NCBI GenBank assembly: GCA_016713735.1
Contig: JADJOP010000043.1
Location: forward strand, 62,001-126,000
Direction of reading: 5' to 3'
Source: Bryobacterales bacterium
Lineage (GTDB): Bacteria; Acidobacteriota; Terriglobia; Bryobacterales; Bryobacteraceae
Length of the DNA stretch: 64,000 nucleotides
Positions 62,923 through 64,000 of the stretch are shown here, piece after piece; position 1 is the first letter of the stretch; every line of letters begins with the position of its first letter. The notes under the pieces are model-generated. The model was given only the letters and a program-made list of their open reading frames with translations. It was not told the origin of the DNA and did not search any database. The position numbers were made by a program, and so were the translations under genes.

Positions 62923-64000
62923 TTACTTGCGAACCGCAGGGGCGGGCAAGGGACGGGCGCGGCTGCCGCCGCGTGAGCCATCCCACCACGGATCGCCCTG
63001 CGCTTCGTACTGGCCGAGCTTGTCCCAGTGCTCGCGCGTGCGGCCGTTCAGATCGTAGACGACAAGGCCGGAGGCGACGGTGAGTTCGTTCACCAGGCGC
63101 TGGGTGCCGTCCATGCGCGCGCCGTAGGAATCGACGAAGGCATATTGTCCCTTCTCGACGCGCAGCACGGCGATGTCGGCCACGGCGCCGACGTTGAGAT
63201 GGCCGATCTGTTCGCGGCGGATGATGCGCGCGGCGTTCCAGGTGGAGCGCAGGACAACATCGTCGAGTGACATGCCCATGTTGAGGAACTTCGACATGAC
63301 GTTCAGTTGGTCCTTCATGCCGGAGTTCAGGCTGCCGGAGTGAACGTCGGTGGAGATGGTGTCGGGCGGGAAGCCCTGGCGCACCGCTGGGACGGCCTGG
63401 CGGAATTCGAAGGCCGCGCCGCCATGGCCGACATCGAACAGCACGCCGCGCTTGCGGGCCTCAAACAAGTAGGGCAGCAGTTTGCCTGCCGCATCGAGCA
63501 TCGGCACGGGCGCGTAAAAGCAGTGCGTGTAGATGTCGCCGGGACGGAGCTTCTTGAGGACGAGATCCTGGAACGGCCGTTCGGGACGGAATTGTCCGAA
63601 ATCGATCATCACGGGGAGGTTGGCGATCGTGCCCGCCTCGACGCCGCGCTCGACCGGCGTCCAGTCGGCGCCGCGGTAGTGAGCCACTTTGAAGCCGACG
63701 ATGGTTTCGGGATTGGCCAGGGCCAGGGCGGCGGCGGCCTTGGCGTCCATCAGGTCGAGGCGCTGTTCGTCGGACTCGCCGGGCATTCCAGCGGCGCCGA
63801 TGTTCAACAGCGCATAAACGCGCGTGCGGGCACGGTCGATGACGGTCTTCTTGAAATAGGCGAAGTTGTCACGTCCGGAGGAGCCCGCATCCACGACGGT
63901 GGTGACGCCCACACGCAGAGCGAAGGCATCGGGGTAGATGCTTGCTTCGCCCCCGGCCAGGCTGCGGCCTTCGGAGCCGGCGAAGACGTGGGCGTGCAGA
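62923..64000 (-). CDS. Amidohydrolase/deacetylase (dihydroorotase-like), 5' end beyond the window
   Basis: The frame stays open to the right edge. It begins within the first zinc motif LHAHVFAG (HxH), then GVTTVVDAGSSG, FQDLVLKKLRPGDIYTHCFY with further ligands, VLFDVGHGGAAF, and the catalytic Asp region STDVHSGS. This matches the amidohydrolase/deacetylase group annotated as dihydroorotase-like (PRK09237 type), though pyrimidine synthesis is an unlikely role here. An internal GTG at 63912 is not the true start. It precedes the PQQ dehydrogenase gene in the same orientation. Probably exported like its neighbours, but the N-terminus is not visible. Confidence 0.85.
   Translation of the reverse strand, partial: LHAHVFAGSEGRSLAGGEASIYPDAFALRVGVTTVVDAGSSGRDNFAYFKKTVIDRARTRVYALLNIGAAGMPGESDEQRLDLMDAKAAAALALANPETIVGFKVAHYRGADWTPVERGVEAGTIANLPVMIDFGQFRPERPFQDLVLKKLRPGDIYTHCFYAPVPMLDAAGKLLPYLFEARKRGVLFDVGHGGAAFEFRQAVPAVRQGFPPDTISTDVHSGSLNSGMKDQLNVMSKFLNMGMSLDDVVLRSTWNAARIIRREQIGHLNVGAVADIAVLRVEKGQYAFVDSYGARMDGTQRLVNELTVASGLVVYDLNGRTREHWDKLGQYEAQGDPWWDGSRGGSRARPLPAPAVRK

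Overview
The window is GC-rich bacterial DNA, and several features point to an acidobacterium of the Solibacter/Bryobacter group (Bryobacterales). These are a Solibacter-type secretion/adhesion C-terminal domain (TIGR03437-like) at 500-1291, an Oar-like TonB-dependent receptor with a carboxypeptidase-regulatory N-terminus, many Tat-exported sugar enzymes, a DUF6807/PmoA-family protein, PQQ dehydrogenase and multiheme cytochromes. The assignment rests on protein content only; there is no rRNA in the window.

Layout. 0-3.2 kb: a DUF2442 protein, a small membrane protein, a secreted M6-like metallopeptidase and an EthD-family protein. 3.2-8.4 kb (minus strand): a compact iscR-iscS-iscU-iscA-hscB-hscA-iscX iron-sulfur assembly operon without fdx, with a readable promoter and two IscR-like operator palindromes. 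8.6-17.2 kb: an EpsB-like exopolysaccharide sugar transferase, tRNA-Gly(TCC), a class II-type cytochrome c, a secreted RraA-like protein, an S9 peptidase, a TPR protein, a xylose-isomerase-like TIM barrel and a chemotaxis receptor. 17.2-48.0 kb: a large type VI secretion (T6SS) island. Its minus-strand arm runs from a promoter at 36.5 kb: tssB, tssC, two hcp genes, tagJ, tssA, tssE, tssF, tssG, tssH(clpV), tssI(vgrG) and a 1690-residue Ser/Thr kinase. Its plus-strand arms carry a fused TssB-TssC-like protein with a first tssK, then a second tssK with tssL and tssM. Between the two tssK genes lie, on the minus strand, a methyltransferase and a proline-rich membrane-anchored protein. 48-64 kb: a TPR protein, a DUF6807 protein, a short tandem repeat, an IPT-like protein, a plus-strand propeller/di-heme peroxidase/TPR operon, a seven-heme cytochrome coupled to an Oar-like receptor, then rhamnonate dehydratase, alpha-L-fucosidase, PQQ dehydrogenase and a partial amidohydrolase. 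This last block suggests deoxysugar polysaccharide use.

The most distinctive biology is in the T6SS island. The proline-rich protein at 40.3-42.3 kb carries about six copies of a short motif of the form (E/D)-(F/Y)-T-(R/Q)-x-(F/I), and the island's giant kinase carries one related copy (FTQIFG). The same proline-rich protein begins with what looks like the N-lobe of a protein kinase lacking the catalytic lysine. With a duplicated TssK and a fused extra sheath-like protein, this suggests a kinase-linked variant T6SS, which remains an inference.

Caution: seven genes are each interrupted by one single-base frameshift (near 1309, 12996, 27910, 31979, 33447, 37803 and 41646), several at homopolymers, with clean homology continuing in the next frame. 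I read these mainly as residual sequencing errors, but five fall in the T6SS island, so decay of that system cannot be excluded. Frameshifted genes are annotated over their full span.
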